From Lewinellaceae bacterium (GTDB taxonomy: Bacteria; Bacteroidota; Bacteroidia; Chitinophagales; Saprospiraceae): 64,000 nt of DNA. The notes beneath the pieces are model-generated. The model was not told where the DNA came from, ran no database searches, and saw nothing but the letters and a program-made list of their open reading frames with translations. Below, piece by piece: positions 9,723 through 17,917 of this stretch. A program made the position numbers and the translations under genes. Numbering within the stretch: the stretch's first letter is position 1; each line of letters starts with the position of its first letter. The stretch lies in assembly GCA_020636355.1 (NCBI GenBank), contig JACJYB010000004.1:248001-312000 (forward strand). The letters run 5' to 3'.

Positions 9723-9983
9723 CCGGCTAATTCTCTATAGCAATATGACTTCTCAGCCTCTATTTTACTTGCCCAACCCGTTAAATGTATATTAAACCCT
9801 GGACTTTGTACCTTGATTTTGGCTGATCATGCGTTTATGTCCTGGATTTAGGAATACATACCTAATCCCCATCAGGCCGACGTGAACATAAAGTTTGATG
9901 AGCGGTTAGGATGATTGAATTTGGGCGGACACATCCTTTGATGAACTACCCCGTAAAAGATTCTCGCATAATCCGTTTTTAGC
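9723..9983. other. Intergenic stretch without a recognised gene
   Basis: About 260 bases lie between recO (starting at 9722, minus) and the hairpin after the glycosyltransferase gene. I see no coding frame with family features, no tRNA fold and no clear TAnnTTTG box. It must contain the recO promoter region if recO is not read from upstream. Confidence 0.4.
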
Positions 9984-10013
9984 ACTGCTGCTTCTTTATC
10001 CGGAAGCAGCAGT
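9984..10013 (-). terminator. Hairpin after the glycosyltransferase gene
   Basis: An 11-bp perfect stem (9984-9994 with 10003-10013, core CTGCTGCTTC / GAAGCAGCAG) with an 8-base loop lies 8 bases past the stop codon of the minus-strand glycosyltransferase gene. On the minus strand the stem is followed by TGCTAAAAACGG rather than a U run. It could be a Bacteroidota-style terminator without a strong U tract, or a 3'-end stabiliser. Confidence 0.45.
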
Positions 10014-10020
10014 TGTTGTT

Positions 10021-11082
10021 TTAACGGGTAGCCAACAAATTGTCCAATCTTTTTTCCCACGATATCCATTGTCCCTGTGGCCACGGTTGACACAACTCCA
10101 GACTGGCGATGGCTTCCTGAATGGAAAATAGTTCGCTCTGACGGATCACCGCCAAATTTTTTATCTGAAGCCGGTGAGCTATGTACTCCTGTTCCGGTTG
10201 CCCCGGAGTGGGGACCATGATGGCGGTCTTTTCCAAAATCATAAGATCCATGATCGTCGAATATCCAGCCCTGCAAATAATCGCCTTGCTGCGCGCCATG
10301 AGATTATTGAGCGCTTCTGCCGGCAGGTGCGGGAGGATGGTCAGTCGATCGGTGGAAGGTATGGCATCGGGATCAGCTCCGGGCAGGCCACGCAATAACA
10401 CCATTTTCCGGTAAGGTAATCGGACCTCCTCCTGCAGAAAAAAATTTTCCCAGCGGGTGCGGGCGGGCTCGGGGCCGGAAAGCAAGACCAACAATTCAAT
10501 ATCCTGAGGCAAGTCACTTTTCGTAAACCGGGACAACGGACCAATCGCATGAATTCTGGGGTCGTTTGTCTCGGTCATATAACCGGTCAGATGATGGGGC
10601 GGTGCAAAATCCGGTACCCAAATCTCCCGATATGGCCTGAAATAGCTCCTCAACCAGGGATTGATCAGTTTTGTGGTCCATTGACCGATCGGCAACTGAA
10701 CCTGATGGGTGATCAAAATCGAAGGGATGTCCGGGTGCCAAATCCCGTACCGGTTATCCGAAATAATGGCCCGAAACCGGTTACGTTTCGCTCGATCAAG
10801 GATGAGCTGATGCTCCTCTCTGATGACCTTCTGGATCCCGGGTATCTGCTTGATCAACGAAATCAAAACCGGTTTACGATAATGGACGCCATAACCCGGT
10901 AACTCCCAGCTTTCCAGTTGGGGAAATTCTCTACGCAACAGCTCCAGAGCCAATCCATCCGATGCAACGGTTACTCCAAAACCACGATCCAGCAGTCTGC
11001 GGATGACCGGAATACTTCTCGTTGCATGTCCCAGCCCCCAGTTCAGGGGAGCGACCAGAATTTGCGGTTTTGCCGGTTCCAT
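10021..11082 (-). CDS. MurG-like (GT28-type) glycosyltransferase
   Basis: This 353-residue, apparently soluble protein has a GT-B fold. The N-terminal domain opens ILVAPLNWGLGHATRSIPVI, the glycine-rich loop found in MurG/GT28 relatives. The C-terminal domain carries CRAGYSTIMDLMILEKTAIMVPTPGQPEQEYIA-type features: the RAGYST turn, the P-TPGQPEQ sugar-nucleotide loop and a following HR motif. It resembles UDP-GlcNAc-dependent transferases but is not MurG itself. The acceptor is unknown. It lies 14 bases after RNase G on the same strand, so it is probably the last gene of the HU-TPR-RNase G transcript, and a hairpin follows at 9984-10013. Confidence 0.72.
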   Translation of the reverse strand: MEPAKPQILVAPLNWGLGHATRSIPVIRRLLDRGFGVTVASDGLALELLRREFPQLESWELPGYGVHYRKPVLISLIKQIPGIQKVIREEHQLILDRAKRNRFRAIISDNRYGIWHPDIPSILITHQVQLPIGQWTTKLINPWLRSYFRPYREIWVPDFAPPHHLTGYMTETNDPRIHAIGPLSRFTKSDLPQDIELLVLLSGPEPARTRWENFFLQEEVRLPYRKMVLLRGLPGADPDAIPSTDRLTILPHLPAEALNNLMARSKAIICRAGYSTIMDLMILEKTAIMVPTPGQPEQEYIAHRLQIKNLAVIRQSELFSIQEAIASLELCQPWPQGQWISWEKRLDNLLATR

Positions 11083-11096
11083 ACCGGAAAACTAGC

Positions 11097-12647
11097 TTAA
11101 TTCAGCCGAATCTCATCCTGGTTGCCATCGTAAAAGGCGTAGTCCGTAAGATTTAACTCATCTTCCACTTTGATCCGGATCCACTTGCGGTATTTCATAT
11201 ACCATTTCTTCTGCTGGTTCCAGAATCCCCGTTTGAGATAAGCTTCTATATACGGATGGACATGGATGTTCAGGGAAATATTCGGACGAGATTGCAGGAT
11301 AAACTGCAGATCGCGTTCGATCTCTTCCAGCAGAAGGATGGTCGGTTGCACCTTACCTGTTCCATTACAGGTAGGACACCGTTCTTCCGTATTGATCTTC
11401 AATTCCGGACGTACCCGCTGCCTGGTGATCTGCATTAAACCGAATTTGGACAAGGGCAGTACGGTGTGCTGCGCCCGGTCCGAGCTCATGAATTCCTTCA
11501 TGGCTTTGTACAGTTCCTGCTTATGATCGCGATCGCGCATATCGATAAAGTCGACGATGATCAGCCCTCCGATATCACGCAATCTCAGTTGGCGTGCGAT
11601 TTCCTGAGCAGCTTCCAGGTTTACTTTGATCGCCGAGGTTTCCTGGTCGCCCTGGATCAGCTTGGGTCCGCTGTTCACATCGATAACATGCATTGCCTCG
11701 GTATGCTCAATGACGACATATGCTCCGCTGGGCATCGTGGATGTTTTACCAAATGAACCTTTGATCTGGCGATTGATACCAAACGCATCGAAGATAGGCC
11801 GGTTGCCTTTGTACAATTGGATGATTTTTACCTTTTCCGGAGCTGCTCCTTCCATAAATTGTGTGATTTGTTGCTGCATGGTGCGCGAGTTCACGACAAT
11901 CTTGGTAAAGGAATCATTCAGGATATCCCGGAGAATGGAAGAGGTCTTATCCAGTTCACTCAGCAATTTCACCGGCGGCTTTGCATGATAGGCCTGGCTA
12001 TAGATGGTCTTCCATTTTTCCAGCAACATCAGCAGCTCTTCGTGCAAATCGGCAACGCCTTTACCGATGGCTGCCGTCCGGATGATCAGCCCAAAATTCT
12101 TAGGCTTGATGGATTCTGCCAGCGTCTGAAGGCGCTTTCGTTCCTCCTTATTAACCACCTTCTTGGATACGGCAACCATATCAAGGAATGGGGTCATGAC
12201 CATATATCGACCGGGAAGCGTCAGTTCGCAGGATAGTCGCGGTCCTTTGGTGGAGATGGGTTCCTTGAGGATTTGTACCAGGATGGGTTGTTTCTTTTTC
12301 AGCACCTGGGAAATCTTTCCACCTTTGAAGATGTCCGGTTCAACCTTAAATTTTTCCAACAGGTGTGTCTGAAGGTTTCCATTCATGGAGCCTTCGGTAA
12401 ATTTTAAGACGGATCGCAGTTTGGGGCTAAGATCCGTGTAGTGGAGGAAGGCATCGCGTTTGTGACCAATATCGATGAACGCAGCATTCAAGCCGGGCAT
12501 AAGTTTTTGGACCCGGCCGAGAAATACGTCACCAACAGAAAAATTGTTATTGGTCCGCTGTTGATGCAACTCCACCAATCTGCCATCTTCCATCAGCGCA
12601 ATTTCCACGCTGGAGCTGGAAGAATCAATGATCAGTTCTTTTTTCAA
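11097..12647 (-). CDS. rng: RNase G/E family endoribonuclease
   Basis: A 516-residue endoribonuclease that would process rRNA and initiate mRNA decay. It has an N-terminal S1 domain (about residues 35-120, with GDVFLGRVQKLMPGLNAAFIDIG), then the RNase H-like and DNase I-like catalytic core. The metal-binding aspartates lie in HVIDVNSG and IIVDFIDMRDRDHK, and the zinc-link CPTCNGTG follows near residue 420. The start codon is TTG in MKKELIIDSS, which matches the usual RNase G N-terminus, and no in-frame ATG occurs close upstream. It is preceded by a long structured leader and followed 14 bases later by a glycosyltransferase gene. RNase E controls its own message through a leader hairpin in E. 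coli, so the leader here may be regulatory. Confidence 0.92.
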   Translation of the reverse strand: MKKELIIDSSSSSVEIALMEDGRLVELHQQRTNNNFSVGDVFLGRVQKLMPGLNAAFIDIGHKRDAFLHYTDLSPKLRSVLKFTEGSMNGNLQTHLLEKFKVEPDIFKGGKISQVLKKKQPILVQILKEPISTKGPRLSCELTLPGRYMVMTPFLDMVAVSKKVVNKEERKRLQTLAESIKPKNFGLIIRTAAIGKGVADLHEELLMLLEKWKTIYSQAYHAKPPVKLLSELDKTSSILRDILNDSFTKIVVNSRTMQQQITQFMEGAAPEKVKIIQLYKGNRPIFDAFGINRQIKGSFGKTSTMPSGAYVVIEHTEAMHVIDVNSGPKLIQGDQETSAIKVNLEAAQEIARQLRLRDIGGLIIVDFIDMRDRDHKQELYKAMKEFMSSDRAQHTVLPLSKFGLMQITRQRVRPELKINTEERCPTCNGTGKVQPTILLLEEIERDLQFILQSRPNISLNIHVHPYIEAYLKRGFWNQQKKWYMKYRKWIRIKVEDELNLTDYAFYDGNQDEIRLN

Positions 12648-12682
12648 CTTAACGGCATTTGATGGCCGTGTACAAGCAAGGA

Positions 12683-12718
12683 AAGCACAAGATTCATGCT
12701 AATTTGAATCTTGTGCTT
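12683..12718 (-). promoter_or_regulatory. Perfect 14-bp stem-loop in the RNase G leader
   Basis: The bases at 12683-12696 and 12705-12718 are exact reverse complements (AAGCACAAGATTCA with TGAATCTTGTGCTT) around an 8-base loop. The hairpin ends 36 bases before the RNase G start codon. On the minus strand it is followed by TCCTTGCTTG, which is not a proper U tract. It may therefore be an RNase target or attenuator as well as a possible terminator. Confidence 0.55.
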
Positions 12719-12738
12719 ACGTCATTATCTTAATCAAT

Positions 12739-12753
12739 CCCCGATAAACGGGG
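12739..12753 (-). other. Small GC hairpin upstream in the same leader
   Basis: CCCCG and CGGGG flank a 5-base loop (ATAAA). It lies between the tiny basic-protein gene and the larger hairpin in front of RNase G. On its own it is weak evidence; with the neighbouring stem it makes the 195-base leader clearly structured. Confidence 0.35.
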
Positions 12754-12842
12754 TCAGGCGGAGTTTGATAATAATTTAGGTGGGCAGTCTACAAAAAGTA
12801 AGAATATGACCTTGCTAGATCTACACAAACCAGATCTACAAA

Positions 12843-12938
12843 CTATCTATTCTTCTTCTTATGTCTGTTCTTACGAAGACGCTTCTTGCGTTTGTGTGTT
12901 GCGATCTTATGTCTTTTACGTTTTTTACCACAGGGCAT
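12843..12938 (-). CDS. Tiny basic AURKAIP1/COX24-like ribosome-associated protein
   Basis: A 31-residue frame reads MPCGKKRKRHKIATHKRKKR, then LRKNRHKKKNR and a TAG stop. It consists almost only of Lys, Arg and His and matches the short Bacteroidota proteins with an AURKAIP1/COX24 domain, whose mitochondrial relatives sit in the ribosomal small subunit. Ribosome binding here is inference from the family and composition. The gene lies 23 bases after the TPR gene and 195 bases before RNase G, on the same strand. Position 3 is Cys, where I recall Ser as usual in relatives. The frame is too short for most gene callers, but the sequence is so distinctive that it is very likely real. Confidence 0.8.
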   Translation of the reverse strand: MPCGKKRKRHKIATHKRKKRLRKNRHKKKNR

Positions 12939-12961
12939 AGTCAAATAATTTTATGTTTTAA

Positions 12962-13747
12962 TCAATTACATTTCTGTTGAGCCTGGGCTGCCCTATCGGC
13001 ATCGCCAAGGTTTTTATAAACATCAACGAGCAAACAATTAATTCCCGGTGCGTCCGGGTTAAGCTCGAGCACCCGCTCAAAGCGCTGTTTGGCCCGCTCG
13101 TATTGTCCTGTCTTCACCGCTAATTTGCCCAACGCACTCAGTATGGCAACGTTATCGGGGTTCTTTTGTTCCAACTCTCGGAGCGCCAGAATGCCTTTCA
13201 TCGGATTATCCTGGGGAGGTACTTCCGTATAAACCAGAGCCTGGTTAATGCGATAGGATACCTCATCCGGGTTCAGCGAAATGGCCTGCTCAAAGGCATC
13301 CAAAGCCCGGTTGGCACAGAAATCACGGATCTTCGGATCTTCATTTCGCAAACCGTAGCTATAGGTCGATCCGGTAATGCCCCAGGCTTCGGCAGTCGCT
13401 TCGATATCGGCTACTTTCTGCGCGTAATACCCGGCAATGGCGTAATTCTGGTGGTCAAACCAGGCAGAAGATAACTCCTTGTATGTCTCGGCGTTCAGGC
13501 TATCTTCCGGCTGCAAGGACCGTTCCAGATTCTGTAAATAAATCCGGGAAGACTCATCTAGTTTTGGCAGCGCCTCATCAAAGAGGGCATTGATGTTTGT
13601 ACTTTCAAATTGATTGAGCCGGGACTGTTCCACAACTCGCTGAGTGCTTGGCTTGATATCAAATCCAAAATAAAGGATGATTATGGCTGCCAAAGCCACC
13701 CCTATACTTACGTAATAATTGATCGGTTTGGACCGGAATGGTGTCAT
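12962..13747 (-). CDS. Membrane-anchored TPR protein
   Basis: A 261-residue protein with one N-terminal membrane helix (about residues 10-29, YYVSIGVALAAIIILYFGF). A TPR-rich region covers about residues 85-258, with repeats such as AFEQAISLNPDEVSYRINQA, ILSALGKLAVKTGQYERAKQ and RFERVLELNPDAPGINCLLV. TPR domains bind protein partners; the orientation suggests the repeats are periplasmic, or cytoplasmic with an N-out anchor. The gene starts 3 bases after the HU gene and precedes the tiny basic-protein gene. The HU-TPR-RNase G order recurs in Bacteroidota. The partner is not known. Confidence 0.75.
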   Translation of the reverse strand: MTPFRSKPINYYVSIGVALAAIIILYFGFDIKPSTQRVVEQSRLNQFESTNINALFDEALPKLDESSRIYLQNLERSLQPEDSLNAETYKELSSAWFDHQNYAIAGYYAQKVADIEATAEAWGITGSTYSYGLRNEDPKIRDFCANRALDAFEQAISLNPDEVSYRINQALVYTEVPPQDNPMKGILALRELEQKNPDNVAILSALGKLAVKTGQYERAKQRFERVLELNPDAPGINCLLVDVYKNLGDADRAAQAQQKCN

Positions 13748-13750
13748 GGA

Positions 13751-14077
13751 TTAATCCTCATCATCCTCATCGCTTCCATCGTCATCCTGAGGGATGGGAG
13801 CATTGTCTTTCACCTGCTCAACAAATACTTTGGCCGGCTTGAAGGCCGGTATACAGTGTTCCGGAATCTCCAGAGCAATGTTCTTTTTTATATGACGGCC
13901 GATCTTTTTTGCCCTCTTTTTGATCACAAAAGAGCCGAATCCTCTGATGTACACGTTCTCTCCGGTGGACAAGGAATCTTTCACTTCTTTGAAAAAGGTT
14001 TCCAACGAAACCAATACATCCACCTTGGGAACACCTGTTTTCTCGGAGATGGCAGTAACTAAATCGGCTTTTCTCAT
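13751..14077 (-). CDS. HU/IHF-family DNA-binding protein with acidic tail
   Basis: A 108-residue histone-like protein. The HU fold fills residues 1-90: MRKADLVTAISEKTGVPK, then the beta-arm region VYIRGFGSFVIKKRAKKIGRHIKK, then PAFKPAKVF. Such dimers bend DNA and compact the nucleoid. The C-terminal 18 residues are very acidic (DDDGSDEDDED), unlike classical HU of about 90 residues; an acidic tail could weaken DNA binding or recruit partners. It is the first gene of the minus-strand cluster, 3 bases before the TPR gene. The promoter must lie in the 225-base gap shared with yicC. Confidence 0.88.
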   Translation of the reverse strand: MRKADLVTAISEKTGVPKVDVLVSLETFFKEVKDSLSTGENVYIRGFGSFVIKKRAKKIGRHIKKNIALEIPEHCIPAFKPAKVFVEQVKDNAPIPQDDDGSDEDDED

Positions 14078-14268
14078 CGTTATTTGTTTGGTTTTTAACT
14101 AGTTACAAGAGAATAGTTGCAAAAAAAAGCGTGGCAAATTTCGTAAAATTCTAAAATTATCAAAAGAAACAACAACCTTTTTATAGAAACAGGTCGGAAA
14201 TAAGTATTTGAATAGTAAGGACTTGTGTTTTTGGCTGGTATGGGCTCAGGGTTGTGAAGGAATTGATT

Positions 14269-14276
14269 TAACTTTG
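14269..14276 (+). promoter_or_regulatory. -7 promoter box of yicC
   Basis: TAACTTTG matches the Bacteroidota TAnnTTTG consensus and ends 27 bases before the yicC start codon, leaving room for a short leader. A weak TTG lies 14 bases upstream, closer than usual for a -33 element. Confidence 0.45.
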
Positions 14277-14302
14277 CGGCCACGTATTAAAATGAAGCAG
14301 GT

Positions 14303-15175
14303 ATGATCGTATCCATGACCGGATATGCCAAGGTAAAAGGCAGCTTTGGAACCAAAGAAATCACGGTTGAAATCAAATCATTAAACAGCAAATACCCGGA
14401 TCTCCGGGTAAAAATTCCATTTGCCTACCGTGAAAAGGAAATCGAGCTGCGCAAGATGGTCCAGGAACGGATCCAGCGCGGCAAAATCGAGATGACCATC
14501 CTGCTTAACGGCAGTTCCGATGAGAGTTTCTCCATCAATCGACCCCTGTTTAAGCAATTTTATACCCAGTTGACCGAGATCAGCCGCGAATTGGGCGCCC
14601 ACAGCACCGACTTCATCCCTTCCATCATGCGCATCCCCAATGTGGTGACGGTCGCAGACGAAGATATCTTAGTAGCCGAATGGGAGACCGTATCCGCCCT
14701 GGTTCAGCAAGCCTGCGCTTCCCTGCTTGAACATATGGTTGAAGAAGGAAGAGCCCTGGAAATCGATATGCAGGAACGGGTTTTGGCCATCATCGCATTG
14801 CTTCAGCAAATTGAGCCTCTGGAAGAAACCCGCATCCAGGCTATCCGGACACGCCTTAATAAAGATCTGAATGATCTGATCAATGATGTGAAATTTGACA
14901 AAAACAGGTTCGAACAAGAGATCCTCTATTACCTTGAAAAACTGGACTTCACGGAAGAAAAGGTCCGCCTCACCCAGCATGCCCAATATTTTAATGATGT
15001 CCTCGCTCAGGACGAAGTACTCAAGGGCAGAAAGCTGGGATTTATCACGCAGGAAATGGGCCGGGAAATAAATACCCTGGGAGCCAAGGCGCAACATCCC
15101 GATATCCAGCGCTATGTGGTTCAAATGAAAGACGAACTGGAAAAAATCAAAGAACAACTGGCAAACATCATGTGA
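14303..15175 (+). CDS. yicC: YicC-family endoribonuclease
   Basis: A 290-residue protein with the YicC N-terminal signature MIVSMTGYAK, then EIKSLNSKYPDLRVK and a helical C-terminal half. That half ends with the DUF1732 region GRKLGFITQEMGREINTLGAKAQ and a C-terminal helix. YicC is a small endoribonuclease linked to sRNA turnover in E. coli. Its stop overlaps the gmk start as TGATG, so the two are translationally coupled, and yicC-gmk adjacency is a widespread arrangement. An out-of-frame ATG at 14292 is not the start. The -7 box at 14269 fits as its promoter. Confidence 0.9.
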   Translation: MIVSMTGYAKVKGSFGTKEITVEIKSLNSKYPDLRVKIPFAYREKEIELRKMVQERIQRGKIEMTILLNGSSDESFSINRPLFKQFYTQLTEISRELGAHSTDFIPSIMRIPNVVTVADEDILVAEWETVSALVQQACASLLEHMVEEGRALEIDMQERVLAIIALLQQIEPLEETRIQAIRTRLNKDLNDLINDVKFDKNRFEQEILYYLEKLDFTEEKVRLTQHAQYFNDVLAQDEVLKGRKLGFITQEMGREINTLGAKAQHPDIQRYVVQMKDELEKIKEQLANIM

Positions 15176-15774
15176 TGCAGCAAGGTAAAATGATCATATT
15201 TACCGCACCCTCCGGAGCGGGTAAATCAACCATCGTGCATCACCTGCTCCAAGTCTTTCCCCAACTGGAGTTCTCCATTTCGGCAACAACCCGCCTGCGA
15301 CGGCCACACGAAGAGAATGGGAAAGATTATTATTTTGTAAGCAAAGAAGAATTCCGGGCCTGGATTGCCGATGGCGCCTTTGTCGAATGGGAGGAGGTTT
15401 ATGAAGATCAGTTCTACGGAACCCTGCGCCGTGAAATCGAACGGATTTGGCACGAAGGGAAACACATCGTATTTGACATTGACGTGCGGGGAGCAACGCA
15501 TCTTAAAGAAGCCTACCCGGACCAGTCACTGGCTGTTTTCGTGAAACCTCCGTCTTACGAAATTCTGGTCGAAAGACTCATAAAACGCCGTACTGAAAAC
15601 GAACAATCGCTGAAAAAACGATTGGAACGGATTAAGAAAGAATTGACGTATGAAACAAAATTTGATGTAGTTTTACTCAACGACCAATTAGACATAGCAT
15701 TTAAAGAAGCCGAAAAGATCGTAGCCGATTTTATTGAGGTCAAAGCTGAAGATGGAAACATTAATCACGCGTGA
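15175..15774 (+). CDS. gmk: Guanylate kinase
   Basis: A 199-residue enzyme that phosphorylates GMP to GDP with ATP. The P-loop is FTAPSGAGKST. The GMP-binding region includes SATTRLRRPHEENGKDYYFV and the EWEEVYEDQFYGT segment, and VFDIDVRGATHLK and the LIKRRTENEQSLKKRLER lid follow. The length is normal for the family. I chose the ATG at 15175, which overlaps the yicC stop (TGATG). An in-frame GTG one codon earlier is possible but less natural, and the ATG at 15190 would also leave an intact kinase. The end overlaps apaG by 23 bases, so three genes are packed together. Confidence 0.95.
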   Translation: MQQGKMIIFTAPSGAGKSTIVHHLLQVFPQLEFSISATTRLRRPHEENGKDYYFVSKEEFRAWIADGAFVEWEEVYEDQFYGTLRREIERIWHEGKHIVFDIDVRGATHLKEAYPDQSLAVFVKPPSYEILVERLIKRRTENEQSLKKRLERIKKELTYETKFDVVLLNDQLDIAFKEAEKIVADFIEVKAEDGNINHA

Positions 15775-16138
15775 CATAAAAGTAACCGTAGAAACATTCT
15801 TCCAGGTCGAATATTCACGGCCTCTGGCTGACCAGTATGTCTTCTCCTATCGCATTACCATCGAAAATCACGGACCCCGCACGGTTCAGCTGCTTGAAAG
15901 GCACTGGCACATCCTGGATTCTGCAGGCAATCACCGCGAAGTCAAGGGGGAAGGCGTGATCGGCAAACAGCCCATTTTGGAAAAAGGTCAGTTTCATCAA
16001 TACGTATCCTGGTGTCCCCTGTCCACGATGGTTGGTAAGATGTACGGAACATACACCATGCGCTACATCGATGACGACGAACATTTTATCGTTCAGATTC
16101 CGGAGTTTCGCCTTGCCGCAAGCTATATCCTAAACTAG
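15752..16138 (+). CDS. apaG: ApaG protein
   Basis: A 128-residue single-domain beta-sandwich protein (DUF525). It reads METLITRDIKVTVETFFQVEYSRP and continues FSYRITIENHGPRTVQLLERHW, KGEGVIGKQPILEKGQ and MYGTYTMRY, all standard ApaG landmarks. The frame is open from 15734, but that start would lie deeper inside gmk and add residues lacking family similarity, so the ATG at 15752 is preferred. ApaG is linked to Co/Mg resistance and dinucleoside polyphosphate levels in enterobacteria; the biochemical role here is uncertain. It overlaps the end of gmk. Confidence 0.9.
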   Translation: METLITRDIKVTVETFFQVEYSRPLADQYVFSYRITIENHGPRTVQLLERHWHILDSAGNHREVKGEGVIGKQPILEKGQFHQYVSWCPLSTMVGKMYGTYTMRYIDDDEHFIVQIPEFRLAASYILN

Positions 16139-16178
16139 CCGGATAGGCGGTAATCAACCTATCTCTCCGTTTACACCG

Positions 16179-17651
16179 TCAAAATTGAAGCAAGGCCTTC
16201 AGATTGCGCCGGTCGACAAGCCACACCAATGCCACAAATGCTACCAGCAGGAATGTATTCAAAATAAAGATCACTAGAGTACCCGTGATATAAAGGCGTA
16301 ACAACTCGCTCACCCCGAACAACATCAGGGCTCCTGCCAGATATGCTGCCATTCGTCGCAAATCATAAGGAATCCTGAAATAGCGCTGACCGGTCACATA
16401 GGTCGCTAAAGCCATGAATGAAAAACATGCCAGCGCTGCATAGGCAGAGCCGATATAGCCGGTATGCCATACCTTGAGGGTGAAGTAATTAACCAGATAA
16501 GTAACCACCACGCCGCCAATGCCTATCAATGCGCCCAGTCCGGTGCGGTCCTTCAGCTTAAACCAAATGGAGAAATTGTAATACAGGCCCAGAAAGACAT
16601 AAGCTACCAGCGAATACGGGATGATGGTGAGTCCAGCCCGGTAATTCCGGCCGATCAGGATCTGGATCTGATCCAGGTACAGCAAAATACCCAGCATCAG
16701 CACGGATGCAGCCAGCGTAAATGCCTGTGCCACCCGTGCATAGATGGTACGTGCATCCAGATGATCGGACTGGCTGAAAAAGAAGGGTTCTGCTGCATAG
16801 TTAAAGGCCGTAGCGAACAGATTCATCAGGATCGCAATCTTCACTGCCCCATTGTAGATACCCGAATCGTCAAATCCTACCCAATTCGCTATGAGCAGCC
16901 GGTCCGCAAACAAATTAACCATACTGGCCGCGCCAACCACCACCAGCGGTGCCGCATAAATCATCATTTTCCGGGCCAGCGCCCGATCAAAAGTCCAGGT
17001 GCGAAAATGGAAGTAGGGAATCATGAATACCGCAATCGCGGCACTAGCCAGCAAATTTGCCAGAAACACATAATCCATTAGGCGGTTTTTGTCCACCCAG
17101 CCTTGCCAAAAGTGGTGCCCGTGGTCGGCCAGCCAGGGGATCATCTCGAGAAACAGGAAGATGAGCGCTATATTGATCACAACATTCAAGACCTTGACCG
17201 CTGCAAAAAATAAGGGCCTCCCCTCCAGTCGCAGCCGGGCAAAAGGTACGGCAACTACCGCATCAAGCAAGGTTATAGCTACAAACCATTGTACAATGTA
17301 ATATTCATCCGGGTTAGCACTAAGGATGTCCGCCAGCGGACGGGCAAATCCAAAAATAAGGGCACTTAATAGCACGGAAATGCCTGCGACGATGATTAAT
17401 GCTGTCCCAAATGCGGATTCTCGCTGCTGCTTCTGATTGCCAAACCGAAAAAATGCCGTCTCCATACGAAACGAAAAGATCACCAGGATAAATGCGGTAA
17501 AGGCATAATAGGTGCCATGCTTGGCATAGATGTTCTCCGGAAACTTGCGCGTCAGGTAGTAAGTGATGACCAGATAGTTCAATATCCGTGGCAGGATATT
17601 GCTCATCCCATACAGAATGGTTTCGCCGGCTAATTTCTTGATAAACGCCAT
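16179..17651 (-). CDS. MOP-family lipid-linked saccharide flippase
   Basis: A 490-residue integral membrane protein with about 12-14 predicted helices. It belongs to the polysaccharide biosynthesis/MATE-like MOP superfamily (Wzx- or MurJ-like). It starts MAFIKKLAGETILYGMSNIL, where the amphipathic start and first helix are typical. The longer open frame upstream (to 17744) adds a low-quality basic stretch, so I chose 17651. These proteins move undecaprenyl-linked sugars across the inner membrane. No glycan cluster surrounds it, so the substrate is open; MurJ-like lipid II flipping is possible. It converges with apaG, separated by 40 bases. Confidence 0.75.
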   Translation of the reverse strand: MAFIKKLAGETILYGMSNILPRILNYLVITYYLTRKFPENIYAKHGTYYAFTAFILVIFSFRMETAFFRFGNQKQQRESAFGTALIIVAGISVLLSALIFGFARPLADILSANPDEYYIVQWFVAITLLDAVVAVPFARLRLEGRPLFFAAVKVLNVVINIALIFLFLEMIPWLADHGHHFWQGWVDKNRLMDYVFLANLLASAAIAVFMIPYFHFRTWTFDRALARKMMIYAAPLVVVGAASMVNLFADRLLIANWVGFDDSGIYNGAVKIAILMNLFATAFNYAAEPFFFSQSDHLDARTIYARVAQAFTLAASVLMLGILLYLDQIQILIGRNYRAGLTIIPYSLVAYVFLGLYYNFSIWFKLKDRTGLGALIGIGGVVVTYLVNYFTLKVWHTGYIGSAYAALACFSFMALATYVTGQRYFRIPYDLRRMAAYLAGALMLFGVSELLRLYITGTLVIFILNTFLLVAFVALVWLVDRRNLKALLQF

Positions 17652-17917
17652 AATTCCGCCCGCAATGTTACTGAAATTCCGTCGCTTTCCAGCACTCCCT
17701 GTTGGCCGGATAAAATATACCGGCACCTTTATAATCAAGGTCACAAAAGGTGCTGCTCATCCTGGATGGACACCTGGATCAAAATGGCGCCTATTTAACC
17801 GCATCACTTTACACGCCGGCTTACTCACCTCTCCGATCGTTGATTTCTGAGGGTTAATTGGGCGAAAAGCAATACCTTCGCCATCCTACCCTTTTCATCA
17901 TTAAGTTTCGCAAATAC

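Noticed and set aside
12683..12718. Simple intrinsic terminator
   Set aside because: The stem is strong, but the minus-strand flank TCCTTGCTTG is not a U tract, so termination alone is not a convincing explanation.
16464..17081. 205-codon frame antisense to the flippase gene
   Set aside because: Composition rich in Gln, His and Ile fits the complement of a membrane protein; the strand opposite has a clear MOP flippase.
17745..17857. Upstream extensions of the flippase and M42 genes
   Set aside because: The extra residues are basic or low-complexity and add no family similarity; internal ATGs give proper N-termini.
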